Shown: positions 63,263 to 64,000 of the stretch, one piece after another
Layout of the letters: each line of letters opens with the position of its first letter
Numbering within the stretch: position 1 is the stretch's first letter
Origin: Bosea sp. BIWAKO-01
Lineage (GTDB): Bacteria; Pseudomonadota; Alphaproteobacteria; Rhizobiales; Beijerinckiaceae
Assembly: GCF_001748145.1 (NCBI RefSeq)
Contig: NZ_BCQA01000001.1
Span: 1,857,501-1,921,500, forward strand
DNA length: 64,000 bases
Direction: 5' to 3'
The notes under the pieces: generated by a model
What the model saw: only the letters and a program-made list of their open reading frames with translations
What the model was told of the DNA's origin: nothing
Database searches by the model: none
Program-made: the position numbers and the translations under genes

Positions 63263-64000
63263 TCATTGGCAGAAGCGCGCCGCCGCTGAGCGGCGCGGCT
63301 GAATATCGACATGAAGATGATTGGCATGGGCGGCGTCCGAGCCCGGGCCTAGGCTGGTCGCGAAAGCCCCACACGCCGATTGCCTCACCGACTTCAAAAA
63401 GCGATCCTGAGCCAATCCTGCCGGCTTCTCGACCACGACACGAACACCGCCCGACCGTTCCTCGCCCATGACAAAGGCGAAGATATCGAGCGCCTGTCCC
63501 GTCGCATGCTCACTGACCGGGCCGGCCGTCGAGCGATTGCGCCGACGACACTCATAGCCACCTCCAACCTGAAGACGCGAGAGATCCCGCCCAAAATGCC
63601 CTCGGGCGAGGGGCTGGACGGTATCGTCAAGCCACTGCGAAACCGTCGTCGCCATGGCACAGCTGATCGTGACCGGCGGCGCGAAGACAACTGTCCCCGG
63701 CCCGTCGCTCGCACGGTATGCAAGCGCCTCCACGACGACCGGCTCCTGCACCCGGCAGGCCGGGTCCGTTGCCCGGTATTGCCTAGCATCGGGCTGACGA
63801 ATGCGATTGCCCGCGATCGCTGCCAATGCCCGCATGCAGGCGCCTTCTCCGGGCAGAGTAGAGGTGACGGGCGGCTGCGGTTCGACCGGCTTCACAGGCG
63901 ACTGTTCCGCGGGGGCCGGCACGGAGGGCAGCGCTGGTGAAGGCATAGCCAAATCCCGAGGGCGCGGCGGCGGCAAAGCAACGGGCCCGGGGCGCATCTC
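63263..64000 (-). CDS. Extensin-family protein (partial, 5' end beyond window)
   Basis: At least 245 residues; the start is outside the window. After a Pro-rich stretch comes the extensin-like C-terminal domain with Cys in GEGACMRAL, SCAMATTVSQWLDDTV, and the metal/catalytic-like motifs SEHATGQALDIFAF and HANHLHVDI, similar to D,D-peptidase (VanY/MepA) folds. It may be a peptidoglycan-active or cell-wall protein. It is convergent with the 84-aa gene. Confidence 0.85.
   Translation of the reverse strand, partial: EMRPGPVALPPPRPRDLAMPSPALPSVPAPAEQSPVKPVEPQPPVTSTLPGEGACMRALAAIAGNRIRQPDARQYRATDPACRVQEPVVVEALAYRASDGPGTVVFAPPVTISCAMATTVSQWLDDTVQPLARGHFGRDLSRLQVGGGYECRRRNRSTAGPVSEHATGQALDIFAFVMGEERSGGVRVVVEKPAGLAQDRFLKSVRQSACGAFATSLGPGSDAAHANHLHVDIQPRRSAAARFCQ

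Overview
The window is high-GC chromosomal DNA from an alphaproteobacterium, most likely Hyphomicrobiales (Rhizobiales). Bosea or a close relative is my best guess from gene content; this is not proven. The signs are the trpF-trpB-trpA-accD-folC order, a pcaIJHG cluster with an IclR-type PcaR, a complete cpa/tad pilus locus, DUF992 and extensin-family proteins, HisKA_2 signalling, and GGAAC-N16/17-CGTT (EcfG-type) promoters. I see no rRNA, tRNA, CRISPR array, prophage or insertion sequence. Nearly all sequence is coding, and the long overlapping ORFs opposite maeB, mutS, polA and typA are shadows.

Layout. 0.2-9.4 kb: a PLP-dependent D-cysteine desulfhydrase-like enzyme; a DMT exporter divergent from a MarR regulator across two palindromic operators; an M20 amidohydrolase; an M29 aminopeptidase; a chemoreceptor with a structured leader; a small conserved-looking protein; a methyltransferase. 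9.4-9.9 kb: a decayed small gene and a REP-like palindrome. 9.9-19.7 kb: malic enzyme (maeB), a 5TM-Lyt/PAS chemoreceptor, mutS, an NlpC/P60 hydrolase, a MarR regulator and an M17 aminopeptidase. 19.8-32.0 kb: the Flp/Tad pilus locus, tadD, then (minus strand) cpaB-cpaC-cpaD-cpaE-tadA-tadB-tadC, with cpaA and flp upstream and a CpaC-N-like protein plus two TadE-like pseudopilins on the other strand. 32.1-41.8 kb: phosphoglucomutase/phosphomannomutase, a retropepsin-like protease, ribokinase, 2-dehydro-3-deoxygalactonokinase, pcaGHJI, pcaR, aldose 1-epimerase and an L,D-transpeptidase. 41.9-48.6 kb: aldo/keto reductase, folC, accD, trpA, a SIMPL protein, trpB, trpF. 48.7-58.1 kb: a TAXI-type binding protein, an SdpR/SdpI-like pair, typA/bipA, a second aldo/keto reductase, a nitroreductase and polA.

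58.1-64 kb looks like a general-stress-response neighbourhood. An AI-2E-family permease, a DUF883/YqjE-like membrane pair, a receiver-only response regulator and an 84-residue orphan protein each have a perfect GGAAC-N16/17-CGTT match upstream. Between them lies a CHASE3-HisKA_2 sensor kinase of the class known to feed the PhyR/EcfG cascade in alphaproteobacteria. This clustering is the most interesting signal I found. phyR, nepR and ecfG themselves are not in the window.

The first 185 bases hold no gene I can support apart from the ribosome binding site of the first CDS. The window ends inside an extensin-family gene.
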